A stretch of 64,000 nt of DNA from Macrophomina tecta (GCA_024180945.1 JAKSGN010000021.1:62001-126000), one strand, 5' to 3'; positions 22,576 through 36,298 are shown, counted from the first letter of the stretch. The notes: generated from the sequence alone by a model not told the origin. A program made the numbers and translations.

Positions 22576-25500
22576 GACAGCCAGCCTGCCGACAGCTGCC
22601 GCTGCCGCCAACGGCTGCCACGCCCACCTCTTCCACCGCCCGCGTCGCCCGTCGCTTCTCCACCGCCGCCGCCGCCGCCGCCAAGTCACCGTTGCAGCCG
22701 CCGCCCCCCTCCGCGCGTCGCATTCCTGCCATACAATACTGCTACCCTCGCCGCTTCGAGCCACCGCAGCGCCGTCATCCCGAGCAATCGATAGTACCCG
22801 GTGCGACCTGACGTCGTCGGCTATTCTCGCCGTTTGATCGCCGTGGAGCCTGTCGGATGACTTCTGCACTTGGCCGGCTCGCGACGAGCGCTCCACCGCC
22901 CGGAAACGTGACGGCCTGTGACGGCGTGCAGACGAGGCGCGGGGATGATCAGCGTGCATGCGAGTCAACTGCCACCACTTTAGACCGCTGTCCCTCGTGT
23001 CAATCTCCCGGGAACACGCCATGCTCCCGGCCCGCATACTGACGGCACAGCTCTCAGATCCAGTCCTGCCGCATGATCTGGCCTAACCCACGCCGACTTA
23101 CTTCTTGCGCAACACCTCGCAGTCGCCTTGTGGGACCGCTGCTCATTCGCCGAGCACGTTCGCCCGCTGCCCATCCATCCCCTGCTCCCTGCCCGCTGCT
23201 GCTGTGCAACAGCATCCTCTCTGGTACCGCTCGCGTCCGACAAGCTGACCGACTGCAGCCCGGGCCTGTTCTGGCAGGCGCAATTGCCTCGAAGCCGAGC
23301 CAATTCATCGCCGTCCAGCTCTCCACCTGCCTGGCCTGGCCCCCCCAGACCCTGCAGCATCGTGGCAGATGATCTCGCCGACGCCAATCGCAGATCGCGG
23401 CTGGCAAGCGACAGCTGAAAGCCTCCGACGGCCGTGGCCTGCTGCAGGTCACGGCCTGGTGCGTCGCTGGATGCTCGTGCGGAGCTGCCCGCGACCTGCG
23501 CTTACCGCCAGAGTGGCCACGCGCGAGAAACACAGAATAATACCCGAAGCCCTCGCCGCGACGCTCCCTCCGAGGCTTCCATTTGTGCTGGAAGAGATTG
23601 CTCCCTTCCCTGCCAGACCGCTCAGCCAGCCCGCTAGCTAATCATTGAGGCCCCGGTGCCAGAGACCACGAGAACGCTGCGCCTCTGCCATGGGCCTGCC
23701 GGCGCCAGTGAGCACTATGTCCGGATCAACCACCAACCACGAGGACCAGACGCCATGTAGCACGCGCCGGCCTCTGGCAATTCCTGACCCTTCTCTCGAC
23801 TGGCCAATGGTCCTCTTCCTTGCATCCGGACCGGGGTACGCAAGCACCACGACAAAATCAGGAAGAAGTGCATTTGTGCGTCCAACCAGCAGGATCCATG
23901 GCGCAAGACGACCGGCCTCCAGCACCTGACACTGGATTCGGAGAGATGGGGAAGGGCAATTACCAGAGCACTGTTCGCAGACAGGCCGGTCTGATGGGGC
24001 CATGTGCGGACCCTGAATATTCAAGAGAAGGGCTCGTAGTAACGTTCCTCCAAAGGGTGTCGACAAAGGCCCGCTATCATTCAGCGAACAACCACTGCCG
24101 GAAGCAGCTAGCCCCAGCTACCGAACCCCTTCGAGAAGCGATCCCACTGACACGATGCGCCACGTTGCCGCCGGCCGCTCTGGGAAAATTGGTCCGACCG
24201 CCACCCTCTCCCGTACCTGGTGGCAGCCTGGACCAGGAATTCAGGCAAACACTGGTCGCATGAATTGATCTTTTTGCCTTTTCTGTATTCTGACGACCAC
24301 TGCGCAGCCATGACTCCATCCTGACGACGACCCTGTCCATTTCACCGCGCCTAATCTGGATCGCGGCCCAGCCAACGTAGCATGAGCTTGGACGGCGACG
24401 CTGCACAGCATCTGGGGTCTCCACTCCATCCAATGTGGCGACTCTCACCGAGTCACTTGGCAATGGCCCGCTCCGCGAATGACTTGCAGCTGTTTCACTG
24501 CACGCAACCGCTTCCCGCCAGAGGAATGCTTGGGCATACGCTTAAGCCAGGAATAAGCGGGGCGACGGCGTTGCCTCCGCAGCCTACAAGCCACACGATT
24601 TTGCGCCGGTACACCGTCCGAACACGCTTTCTGCGTAGCCGAAAGTATAATCGCAGCCCGCCGATGATCGTAGGAAAGTCTAGCCACAAGCAGCCCGCGA
24701 TTGGCGCGGTGAGACGCTGGCCGTTGGCAATGGCCGCTGTGTTCTGCACGCGGACTCCACCTCGTCGCCCCTTTCCTTCCTTTCGCTTCTGCGGCTCAAG
24801 CGTGCCCACGATGTAACGATTGCTACCGTTGGCTCCCGCCAGCCCTACCCGAAGTTACAGAACGTTTGTTCACAGTAAGCTTGCTCGCTACCAGCCAGCA
24901 ACCGGCACGCTAGCGGGCTCGCCGGCCGCCGTTAACGGCCAAAAAGTGGCGTGCCTGTCAGCATTAAGCTCGCGTGGTGCCAAGGTTACGCTTGGACAAA
25001 GATAGAAAGCATCTGGACCTCACCTCGAGGACACCGCGCTGGAATATCGCGCCCACTGAAGAGCAGTCGGCATGATCTGCCCATTGATGGATCTGTTGAG
25101 GGGCGAATGGCGCCGATCAAGTTGTCTCGCCTCTGCGAGCCGACGATTCGACCAATTGGCGATCCGTTCACTGCCGCCTCTGAAGCATGTTTCTTCAACT
25201 ACTCGCCATAGGCACTAGATACGGCTCCACATTTCAATCCTCCTGCAATGCTGATCCTGGTAGCCTCTCAGCGACAGTCAATAGACACAGCAGAAAATGC
25301 GACCGTATGCTCATCTTCCGCCTATTTTGCCTTTTTCTTGGCTTGTTATTCTGTTATTTCGCTTGTCCTTCCACTGATGCCATGCTGTGAGCTGTTGCTA
25401 CTGCATTAGGTGGAGAATCGCAAGCTCAGAGCATTCGTTTCTTCTGACGTTCCACAGACTTGCAGGAAGACGAGCATGTTTCTGCAAGAAGCATGCAAGC

Positions 25501-26295
25501 TTAAAGCAATAGCGCAAATCGAATCACGTTTCCTGCCCAATAGGACAAAGCAAATTTGTTCCGAGCGCGGTTCGTGAAGAAGACCGTTGTTTGATGATTT
25601 GCTTATAACGGGTTCTGTTAAGCATCCGCACGGCACAGCATGGGTCTCTCTCCTGACGATGGTCTGTCCTTCGCCCTCCCACCCTTCGCCCCCATTCGAA
25701 TCGCGCTGTGACTTCACCCTGGCAGTGGCTCGTTGATTGGTTCTCAAAAGTCCTCTCTGGAGACAGGGCGGAGCGCATCTGGCTTCGTTTGGACCCTTGC
25801 TCCTTACGCTCTCTCCAATCTGCTCATCCTGCTCGCTTCCACGGTCGGTCCACTATTCCCGTTGCCCTCGAACCCCACCCGCATCATTGTCTCAGATCGG
25901 TTATCGTACGAACCCACGGGGGGATGCAGAGGAGGCGTCATCTATAGAACGAAATGCATCCGCTATAACCGCTTCTTGTCTGCTTGTCTTTCGTCCTTCA
26001 TTCATTTCTGGCCCGTCTCACCATTGAGGGCAGAGAGGCAAGGGGGAAATAGGAGAAGAGGATTTGGAATGCTCATACACGCGGGGCGCAGCGGATCCAC
26101 TCTGTCGTACGTCCTCGCGCGGGCCTTTCTTTGTTTAATGCACGTTGCCTACAAAATGAAGGAAAAGCAAAACGCATGATGCGAAGTGGTTTTCCTGGTA
26201 TAGTTGTGGATGGATTGGACTAGCTTTCTTCGAATGGGTATCCCGAATAGACATACGGAGTGGTCTCGACAATTTATGCTATTTCGAGATTTGCC

Positions 26296-26637
26296 TTTTT
26301 TTTTTTTTTCTCTCTCGTGATCCTTTCCTGGTAAAAGACGGCGAGAGATGGCGAGCCTTTAATTTTTGCTCCATGATCGGAAGATCGCGGAAAGGGTCGC
26401 CTGTGGAAGAAGGGAGAGGCAGGGCACATGATGCGTAGACGTGGAGTCGTCACGGTCGAAACTCGCCTCACGCGCGTCCCCTCCCTGCTTGGTCGTTCGC
26501 CGAGGAGCGGGGGTGGTTTTTTTTTTTTTTGCTATCGCCCTTTGACCACTCCAAACGCCGCAGAAAGGAAAAAAAAAGAAAGGTGGGCGGGAGCCTCGGC
26601 GTTCCTTCCTTTACCCCAGGTTTTCTTTTTTTTTTTT
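26296..26637. repeat. Cluster of homopolymer tracts
   Basis: T14 at 26296-26309 followed by alternating TC, T14 at 26517-26530, A9 at 26569-26577 and T12 at 26626-26637 all lie within 345 bp. The A tract and the last T tract are flanked by partly complementary purine and pyrimidine runs. Such tracts resist nucleosomes and slip easily during sequencing. Confidence 0.8.
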
Positions 26638-29600
26638 CTTTCTTTCCTTCTTCGTGGGTGGTCAGCGACTCAGGGGCATAGTGACCAATTGCAACTGAAA
26701 GCAATCGAAGCGTTCTGATTGGGCCTGCAGATAAATACGACCGACCTGCTGACTCTTGTCTCTCTGCTGCTGTCGGCAGCTTGGTACAAGTGTGGACCAG
26801 CGGTGACGTCCGGACAGAGGGCCTTACATGTGGCTAAGCGCGGGGGAAGGAAAAGGGAATAGACAGAGGGGCACGGGCGTTGGGCAAAAACCGCAATATA
26901 TGAAATCCCTGCTTTGTGTATAGGCCGACGGTGAGAGGGAGGAGACTGACTCGTTATGTTGTCTTACCTTGGGTCTTTGGTGGAGCCGTGCCGCGCACCC
27001 TGCTCGTCAGTCGCCCTACAGGGTCGCCGTCCACCAGGGCCGGCCCTCGAGACGAGAGAGCTTGGTCCTGGCAGCAAGCACTAGGGCTGATGTCTAAGCC
27101 TTGTAGGGCGGGTTCGGGCTATTGTCGGGGTGTGGCAGTGCCCTCGGCAGTTGCAGGGAAGTTCAGCAAGATTGCTGGGGGTGCTTTTCTGATGTGTCGT
27201 GGGTTTGTTGTCGCGTGCGTAGTTGGAGGTAGGGGGGGCCAGTGAGTTTGCGTGGGAGAGAGGTGGATGGAGCGGCGGCTGAGCCGAGCTTTGCTTTTAG
27301 GGAGGAGCAGGAAGGGGAGGTTCGTGCGCAGTGATGAGTGTGGCTCATGAGTTTTAGGTCTGCGGCGCTCGGCTGCGTCTTGACTCATGTGTGATTCTGC
27401 TCCCAGGATTGAGTGACGATTTTCAACAAAGGTAGCTGATCAGGACGGGGTTTGAAGATCTTCTCCCGTCCCTCTCCGAATGGGTAACCGGCGAAAATTC
27501 GTAATTGCCTTTGCACCCGGTTTCGCCCTCAGTTTTTACTTCTCCGCTGCTGTCTTCCTTCTAACAGTGCGGGCGGAATGGACGGCCGTTTCGCGGCGCA
27601 AACTAGAAGTTAGCTACGGCGACTACGCCACATAAGATAGGCATCTATACATAGGGCTGGCGTGATTACTATTCGTGCACTCCATCATCCTTGCATGCTT
27701 TTGCAGAGAAGCAACAGCCCCTGTCAGAATCGGGATTTGGCTGCTTTTCTTAGGAGCCCCTGTCGCCCTTTTCCTTCTCCTGCTCTCACACACCCTCTCT
27801 CTTGGCCCAATAATTCCCCGGCCGAGCCATCCGCGATCCAGCCAGCGGCCTGCGGCCAATTCAACCCCCCGGAGAATACGCAGTGGTAGGAGATTACTGC
27901 CGGTTCTTCCGCCTGATGATGAATTCCCCGGAGGACTGGCAGGGGGAATAACTCCGTTCTGACGTCACGCGCCGCCTGTGAATACATAGCGGTGCGGGAC
28001 TTGCCTCATCGAGTTAAAGACGGCTTTATTACCATTGTCGGCCATCATCGTCATCCAATTCAAAAATCTCCCATATATGAAGTCCGGCAAAAAATAGAAC
28101 AGTCAAGGAAAAAAAAAAAAAACCATATTGGACGCGAGGATTGAGAAGAGAACGAGCCAAGCCAGCAAATCACAAGACCACTCCAAACGCACGCACCTCC
28201 CCTTCTCCACCACGGCTCTTTGCTGTCTAAGCGACGCAGTCAGTGAACCGCCTCTCGGTCCGATAAACGAGCCCAGCGGAGAGGTAACGAGAAACCGTCA
28301 TAGCGCCACAGTACCCAGCGTACACAGAGCATTGCACTATACAGGTAGGTGGGGTGCGGAATCCCGGCCTTTCCCTCTTCTAGCGCCATGATCGGCAAGG
28401 GTTTAGACGAAATCACAGAAAACCGTTGAAGGACCATGATTTGCCGTACGTGCGTTAGCGCTCGCAGGTGCTCTTCCCACTGCCGAAAGACGTGTGAGAG
28501 CCGTTGTGGGAAACGCCGCAGAAGCAGCACCACCATCACCACAGCAATCACCACAGAGGCCTCCTGTCGCCCTACCGGCAGATCACCCTCCCTTCATACC
28601 AAAGTTTTTCTTTCTTTAGAGAGGATCTCCTTCAACTGTTTGGAAAGCGCCCCGAACACCCGGAAAATGTATTACGTACTCTCCGTCGCGCCGCCGCCGC
28701 TGCGCGCCTGCTCATCCTCCGCGATTTGCGCGTGAAAATCCCCCTTCTTTTTCTGGGTCTCTCTGACAAAAACTCGCCGACCCTCGCGCAATAGTTTTGC
28801 CGAGGACGTCTACACGCGAGGTGCGCGAAAGGCGGTAGCACTAGTGTACGATGAAAGGGCCTGTGTGGCAAGCGGTGTGAGAGAGATAAGATGAAGATGG
28901 TCGAACAATGAAGATCAAGGATATGGCGCGCTCTCGTCGGCGCGGCTACCAATACTTTACTCTTGTGTATCGGTCTCATTTCTTTTTTACTTCTTCCCGA
29001 TAATCGAACGACACGTCGATATCCGACTCTCGACTATCGAACGGATGGGCCCTTTCGGTTACGCTCATGGTGCGGAAGCGAATGCAGGAGACAGGAGACT
29101 CAAGTGCCGCGTCGATGAGCGGCGGCGTCGAGACTGGCCGAGCGATAGACGAAGGGGGCGCGGTCCTGGAAGCGAATTGAGAGAGGCGCGTGATCTGCCA
29201 CTTTGCTTTTCCGCGGATGGAACGGATAGGACACGACGACGGTGTCTCGTTTGACCTAGGAAGCTCCGTCGATAATATCGCCGGACGAGTGGCTCCTGGT
29301 TGCGGTCCGTGAAGTAAATCTGGCTTTCGATATGTCTCCCGAATTGTATCCCTTCCTCCTGTCTAATGACCTCTCCCTGCAGTGCAACAAGTATGAGCTT
29401 TTGAGTCTTGCCGTATACCAATGATTAAGCGTGGAGAGTTGGATTAGCTATTCACGACCAAGATCGTTGAGGATAAACATGTCTGGGACAGCTGTCCCGC
29501 CTCCTAATAAGCGATACTGTCATGAAAGTGTTGTGGTTGAAGCTCACAGATGATATCCAATCACTTCCCGGTGCTAACAGAACACTTCATTCTTAATCGT

Positions 29601-30427
29601 TGGTATCCTTCGAGATCTATGTCCTCTGGCTCCTTTGTGTCCCTGGTACCAGTTGCAGGATAGAGGCAAACAACCCCGGTCTGCTCTTTTCGTTAGACGG
29701 TTAGCCTTGCTGAGATACCGATAAGCCTTTTGGCTTAGGAAGCGGATTCCCGGAACTGTGGCACTATCACACGCTATACCACCGTCAGCCTGGGTTCCGG
29801 TTGCCGCTGAAAACATTCGTATTTCTGGGGAATTCGTGGATAAGTGAAAGGACAGAGCAAAGTCGTGATCACTCCTGCCCGGAAAACCAGGTAAAGCAGC
29901 TCGCAAAACAACACCACCTCAACAAGTCTCGCTTCATACGATCAAAGAGCCAAGCATCGTTTCTCAGGCCCTCAGGTTCAGCAGCAAGAACACTGATCCA
30001 ACAAGAAAGGCCAGAAAGACGTGAGAGCAAGCCTCAAAAGCAAATATTCAGCAAAACTACCAATTCAAAGCCGTAAGAACACCGCAGTTTTGATACCCAA
30101 CAGCGAAGGAAGAATAAAGCTATTTCCACCCACCCATTTCCCTTCCGATTCTCCCTGTGATGCAAGAAGACAACAGAACTATCAAGCTTCGCAACCAAGT
30201 AGCCGCCAGATCTCTCGTAGCGCCATTCTCCGTACTTACTGTCTCATCTCCTCCCAAATGCCTTCCTGGCTACACCGGCAGCCATACTCTTTCGCGATTC
30301 CTCTGATCTTCTTCATTACACCTACCACGCCCACTTCATTCAGACCTACAGCCTGTTGCTCGCCTGTCCCCCCGAAAAAGCAACTTTTCAGCACCTATCG
30401 GCGATTCCCTCATCAATACCCCATCCT

Positions 30428-31539
30428 TCACACGTTCTCCACCCACGCATAAACCAGACCCGTCAGCGTCCCAGCTACGGCCCAGACGCCCGAATACCCC
30501 GCCGCACCAACCTCATCCGCGCCCTCCAACACCGTTCCGGCATGGGACCACGAATGCGCAAACGTCAGCGCAACGAGCGCCGCCGTCCTCTTAACCAACA
30601 CCCTCGTCCCCTTGCTAAACCACCACAAATTATACACCACATGCTCCCGCAATCCCGCCGTCTCGGGATTGAACGCCTTCCGCTCCGCATCCGCGCGCGA
30701 AGACTGCGCCGCCAAGCTGGGCACGAGCACGAACTCGCGCGCGGCGAAGCCGACAGGTAGCAGTGTGGCGACGAGGAGCGGCAGGTTGGCGGCATGCGCG
30801 GCGGCAAGGCTGGGAAGGTTGTCGAAGTGCACGACCATGAAGGCCGGAAGGAACGTCTGGAACGCGGCGAAGAGCGAGACGCCGTACACAGCCGCGCCGA
30901 GCAGCGACGTCGCGAGCACCGTCTGCGCGTCCGAGATGATGGCGCGGTTGGGCACGGCGGCGCGCGGGGCGCGCGGATTGTGCGCCGGTGCGCGGGCGCG
31001 GAGGAGGCGCGTCGGTCCAGCGAGCGAGAGGGCGTCGATGACGAGGCAGATGGCGACGGTGGTGGGCTCGACGCCGTAGAAGGTGTACAGCAGGTAGTAC
31101 CACGGCGTGTGGGTGAGGACGGAGAGCGAGACGAGGTCGATGTCTGGAGAAAAGAAGTGGAGTTAGCGGCGTGCCAATGGTTGGAACGAGCGCGTGGGTT
31201 GAGGGATGACGACGCGTGAAGCGTCTTGTGGAGCTCAAAATTTCCGTTAGACGTACCGTCAAAGTTTCCGAACCAACCCAGCGACAGCTCTGTCAGCTTC
31301 CAGGCAATTGACGAAATGACCTTCGCGTCTTCGTTGGACGAGTGGCAGACGGCGCGTAGCTGAGGATCCATGAATTCGGAGGCGGCGGACAGCAGCGACA
31401 TGGAGGTGGTGAAGCTCAGCACGATGAGCAGTGGGAAGCGCACGTATCCCGGCAGCTTGGCCGCGGGCGTAGGCGGCGGAGCGGTAGCAGTGGGCACCGC
31501 AGCGCCATCTTCGCGCGCCATTTCTTTTCTAGACACCAT
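30428..31539 (-). CDS. Multi-pass membrane protein, unrecognised family
   Basis: Predicted integral membrane protein of 332 residues; I do not recognise the family. Exon 1 is 31257-31539 and exon 2 is 30428-31143; the 113-nt intron (donor GTACGT, acceptor CTCCAG) joins in phase 1 to read GNFDDIDLVSLSVLTHTPWYY. Hydrophobic segments lie around residues 33-50, 100-130, 170-195, 205-225 and 300-325, suggesting about five or six spans. The N-terminal ~25 residues are Ala/Pro/Thr-rich and probably cytosolic. No transporter signature or catalytic motif is visible. The ATG at 31539 is preferred; the frame is open to 31746, but that upstream part is Pro/Thr-rich and reads like leader DNA. It is in tandem with CLU1, about 650 nt downstream of its stop codon. 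Confidence 0.8.
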
Positions 31540-32194
31540 CGTGTTTTCAGCGTTGATGGTTGGCGTGCAGGGGTGCGCGATGGGATGGTGGGGGTTGGAG
31601 AGTGTTGATGGACAGAGCTTTGGTGTTTTGGCCTTTGTTGCTGGGAACATCGATAGAGCACGTGCGCACGGGCCTTTTGCGTCACCACCCGCTCGCCGCT
31701 CAGAACGTGCGTCATCCTCTTCGACTTGCCGCACCCCTGACACCAACTGACCTCATAAAAGGAATTACTATTGCCTTCTTGGAGGAGTTCTTCCGTACAG
31801 CAGGCATAGACTAGTGTCGATTGGCGGCAACTCAGACGACAGGCCCGCAGCTATGAACAGCACTTTTTTCCTTGATCCTACAAGTATATCGTACAGGCTT
31901 TTTCAATCGCGCTATAAAACACTTCCATTCCCAGAGCGGCGAGTCTTTCCTTTTTAATAGTGACAAAACTATAACAACAGACGCCGTATGTGTACCCATG
32001 CCGGCATGCCCTCCCAATGCATAGGACCAACCCTCCAGCCATCATTCACGTTCCGATAATGCTGAAAGAGGAGAGAGTGAGGCAAATATGTACCAATGAC
32101 ACGACAGAACATGGCTCAAGAAAGAAGAAAAGGAACGATACGATGCAACATAAACTTTTTCCCGCGCTAGAGTGCGAAACCTCCTGAAGGGCTT
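31540..32194. other. Intergenic region between membrane protein and CLU1
   Basis: About 650 nt between two minus-strand genes: the 3' end of CLU1 and the promoter of the membrane protein gene. No other coding or repeat signal was seen. Confidence 0.5.
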
Positions 32195-35100
32195 TTAGTT
32201 GCCACCCGCACGACCCGGTCTCCTCGGGCCCTTCTGCTGCTTCTTCTTCTGCGTGGTCTTCTTGGGCCCATCGCCCTCGATGTAGCGGACGAGCTCCTCA
32301 ATGCTCTTCGTGTGCATGTCCACACCACCCGCCGCCGCGCTCGACGAGGACGCACCCGTGGCCTCAGAGACAGTCTGTCCGACGCTCGGCTGGGGGCGCA
32401 GGTGAGTGCGAGGCGTGAGGGGAATGCGGCGCAAACGACCCGCTTGCACATCACGAACCTGCTTGGCCTGCGAGACAGCGCTCTGCGTAAGCTGCTCCAA
32501 CCATGATTCAGCCTCCTTAGTGTTGCGGTCGTTGGGGCCGAGGATCTGGTTGAAGATGTTGAACGACTCGCGCATCTTGTTCACCGCCGAATGCATGTCC
32601 TTGTCCAGAGCAAGAGCCTGCGAAAGTTGGAAGAGAAGAGTGGCAGTGTTGATTGACTGCTTGCCGGAAACTTCTTCACTAATGCTAAGGCAGGACTCAA
32701 ACCACAGACGAGATTGGTGGTACTCCTTCATGGTTTGAAGCATGACGGCCGCGTTGTTGATAGTCGTAATGGAATCAGGATGCTTGTTTCCGTAGATAAC
32801 CTTCCACAGGTCGAGGGCGTGGCGCACGTAGCCGAGAGCCGCCTTAGTGTTGCCATTTGCATGCTCGAAAAGACCGAGATTCAGGTAAGCAAGAACGGTC
32901 TCCGACGAGTCGACGCCAAGCGTGCGCTCTGAGACAATGACAGCCTTATGAGCAAGCTCAACGGCTGCGTTCTTCTCTTCCAACCCATAGAAAAGAGTAG
33001 AAAGCTGGTGATACACACGAGCAACTTCCGGGTGAAGAACACCATAGATCTGCTCGTGCAGCGACAGGGATTCAAGAAGGAGTTCGTTGCCAAGCTCCTT
33101 CTGGTCTTGGGCGATCGAGATACGGCCCGCCTCAAGTGCTTCTTCGGCCAAGACGCTCTATAAATCGGTTAATTCTTATTTCAACGGCATGGAACAGGAT
33201 GATGCTTACCTTTGGCGAGGCTTCCTTGATGACCGGAACGATGTTTTGAACATCGTCGGCGTGGAAGGTGAGAGTCTGCTTGGGAGCCGCAGGAGAGTCG
33301 GCGCGGACAGGAGAGCGGTCTGCGCTCTTGTTCTTCTTCTTGTTCTTCCCAGAACCAGAGTTATGGCCGTTGGTGGTAGGCTTCAGGCTAGAGTCGGATG
33401 ACTCCAACGCAGAGGCCTTGGTAGCCTGCTCCTTGGTGAAAGCGTAGTTCTTCGCCTCCAGCTGGAGACCAAGCTTCAAGGAGACCTCACGGAGCAGCTG
33501 AAGCTGCTTACCGGGCTCGATCCAGTTCTCACCCAAGTCGAAGCGGAACCTCTGCCTGATTTCATCAACGATGGCGGCCTTGAGGGTGTCCGGCTTCATG
33601 GACTCGAAGCTGAAGTCGGAATCAGCATACAAAGCCTTCAAGGAGGCATCAACCTCAGCGGTAGGCTCAGGGTTGACCTCTGTGCCAAGAAGGCAGTTCA
33701 AGAGGTGTGCAACGCAAGCACTTGAGAAGGGGGAGGGGAGGTAGCGAAGCTTGTCATTGGCCACATGCTTGAAACCACGGGCAATCATCTCCTGGAGCGC
33801 GAGACGCTTCAGAGCCTTCAACCTGGGGTCCTCCTTGTCTGCCAGAGAGGCAATCTTTCCAAGGTACCTCAAGTTGATACCGCGCTTATGCAACAAGCTG
33901 GTGAGAGACTGGCCGTCCATAGGGAAACCGACATCACCCTCTTGTAGATCGTGGATCAGGCGGGGAATAACCTCTGCAGTCAGGTGCTCGCATGCAGCGC
34001 GAACTTCAGACTCGTCCTTGGCATACTCTTCCTTTTCTTCCTCCGTCTGGGGAACTTGGCCGCAGAAGACGTCAGGGTTGAGGGCAAACTGGAATCCGGA
34101 GATGTCGACACGCTCGTTCTCAGTCTCCTTCTTCTCACCCTCAGCTGCCTTCTCGTCATTGCCCTCACCTTCAGGCTTCTCTTCCTTCTTTGCTGCCTCC
34201 TTCGCCTCAGCGCGCTTAGCAAGCTCTGCCCTAATGTACTCCCTAAGCTTGACGCGGCCGTATGACTCGACAAGCTCAGGTCTCAGAACTGCCATCCTGT
34301 GCGGGTAATCCTTGGCCTTGTCCTTGGGCTTGCCGTCATCAGTAGGCTCCTGCCAGTGTTGCTCGAGCCAGGTCACGTCCAGAGGCGTGATGCGGTAGAG
34401 ATCGAGAGCGTACTTCCTTCCATCAGTTCCAAGAAGGCCCTTGGTCTCAACACTGCCCTCCAAATCGTGGCGCTTGTTCTCCTTGTCCCAAACGGCGTGC
34501 TTCTTAACACGCAGAGCCTTTGACAATTGCTCAAACAATGGAGCAAAAGTCTCATTTTCCGCGACGACGTCCTTGCCTTCAACTCCACCGTAGTCGATCT
34601 GGTGCTCACCGGGCTCCCGCTGCTTGAAAATGCCGGGAACAATGCTCTGTCCGACAATACGCTTGCCGAGGTAGTCAACGACGACTGTACCAGGAGTGAA
34701 AAGACCGTTGATGTCCAGCTGGTTAACGGCCTTGACACCCATGACATCCTTTCCGGTAGCAACGCGCGCTGCTTCATCGCCTCCATCGGTAGCAAAAGTG
34801 CCAACACCATCGGCTCCGAAAGAGAAGAAGATGTTGTTCCAGACAAAAATTTGGGCATCTTTGCTTTCGGTGGGGTTGAGGGGTGCAACCTCGCCCCTAG
34901 CGACAAGCACAGCACCGCGCACAGCAGCCTCGTTGTAGTCCGCAAAGAGCTTGGAGGTCAGCCTCTCGCGGAAAACGCGGTCTTGGACAGTCTCGCGGGG
35001 CAACTCCCGAGTGGACTGGAACTCCTCGTTCCAGTCCCTGAGGTTGTCAGCGCTCTCCAGTCCAGAAATGAGGTAGTTCTCTTGAGTGCGGGTAATGTCG

Positions 35101-36298
35101 GCCTGGTGGCTGTTCACAGCGGTTGAGGGCGGCGAGACGAGCCACGGGCTGGCCGGGATGGCATTGGAGAGCTGGAACATCGCGAGAGGATCTTTCGCGT
35201 TGTTGTACTCCAAAAGTGCCTGGAAAGCCTCTTCGAAGCCGGGGGACAGCTTGGCAATGAGCGTGAGCAGCGAATGCGCAGCAATGTCCTTGGGCGCTGC
35301 CCTGGGGAACGGGTCGAATTTCTGGTTCGTCGACTTATTCACGAAGAAGCCAGAGACGTGAGATGTAACCTGGTATTGCTCGCCCTCAAGGGTGGTGACC
35401 TGGAGGTAGAGGAGATGGCCCTTGGCACGGAGATGGTATGGGGGTGGGTTCCAGGGTGATAGCGAAATGGCCTTCACGGTCTTCGGTGCTGCGTCCTGAG
35501 GTTGGGGAAGAACGGTCTTGACCGCTCCAGGAGCCTCGAGACTGTAGTTGTCGAGAGGTGTGCCATCCGACTTCTCTTCAGCCGCAATCTTCGCCGTAAC
35601 ATCATGGAGGAGCGAAACACCGGCCTGAACACCGTGTGCAGTGTCGGTCCTATCTCCCGCGGCTCCGATGAGCTCCCGCGTCCGGATGAAGTGCATCCTG
35701 GCCTCCTTCTCAGTGTACGGGTCCTCCACCAGTGTTATTTCGGCGTCGGGGCCGATGCCAGGCACTTCGGAGAGTTCGACGAAGTCATTGATGCGCTGGC
35801 CGTTGTGCTCAAGGTGGAAACACGAGTACTGGAAGGTCTGCGGCGCGTCGATGATGGACTGGCGGAGGTCCTGGACTTGCTCTTGCGTCGAGGCCTACGA
35901 AGTTTAGCACAAATAAGCTGTTTTGCAGATCCGGAGAGATGACTGACAATCACTTGAGTCTGGAAGGGCTCGTGCGGCAGCTTGACGTTGAGGGTGAAGA
36001 CGTCTGTGAGCAGTGGGTGTCAGTACTCAATCTGACGGCGCAAATCCAAAAGGGCCGTGGTACGGGGTGCGCATACTGTCAACGGGCTGGGCATTGCCGT
36101 CCGCCAGCTCCTGCTCGCCATCCTGACCGGCAACTGCATCTCCGTTCGGCGTCTTGTCCGCGGCCGTCGGCTCAGCCTTTGCTAGAGAGCAGAAAGCGTT
36201 AGCAGCCAAACCAATTGCACGCAGGGCTGGGGGCGGTATGCGACGGGGTAGACGCGGACAGACATACCTGGAGTCGAAGCGTCATTGGTCTGGGCCAT
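32195..36298 (-). CDS. CLU1: Clustered mitochondria protein CLU1/CluA
   Basis: Cytosolic protein needed for normal mitochondrial distribution; it binds mRNAs of nuclear-encoded mitochondrial proteins and in yeast copurifies with eIF3. The model has five exons: 36268-36298 (10 codons plus one base), 36077-36181, 35948-36003, 33210-35894 and 32195-33157. The introns are 86, 73, 53 and 52 nt. The spliced protein begins MAQTNDASTPAKAEPTAADK and has 1279 residues, close to yeast Clu1. In order: disordered N terminus; the CLU N-terminal domain across exons 3-4 (FTLNVKLPHEPFQTQVIAST); a central CLU domain (WNEEFQSTRELP onward); a Lys/Glu-rich insert (AKKEEKPEGEGNDEKAAEGE); the eIF3-p135-like region; then TPR repeats from about residue 980. 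The tail is Lys/Arg/Gly-rich. Intron 3 uses a GTCAGT donor, chosen because the joined protein aligns with the family spacing. Confidence 0.97.

Larger units (their letters stand above)
21432..30427. other. Gene-poor region, 9 kb, upstream of the Rua1-type gene
   Basis: No gene is supported across about 9 kb. The first 2.2 kb, upstream of the minus-strand regulator, is G+C-rich. It carries short direct repeats and a CCG trinucleotide run near 22660-22684, and may be its promoter and long leader. Between 26.3 and 26.65 kb four homopolymer tracts cluster, and an A14 lies at 28109-28122. The longest frame (22027-23037, minus, 336 codons) is Arg/Trp/Ala low-complexity and reads as a shadow of GC-rich DNA. 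The end near 30 kb is probably the 3'-UTR of the minus-strand gene at 30428. Confidence 0.5.

Noticed and set aside
22027..23037. 336-codon open frame on the minus strand
   Set aside because: Arg/Trp/Ala low-complexity text in GC-rich DNA with no family features; overlapping frames of similar length exist on the other strand.
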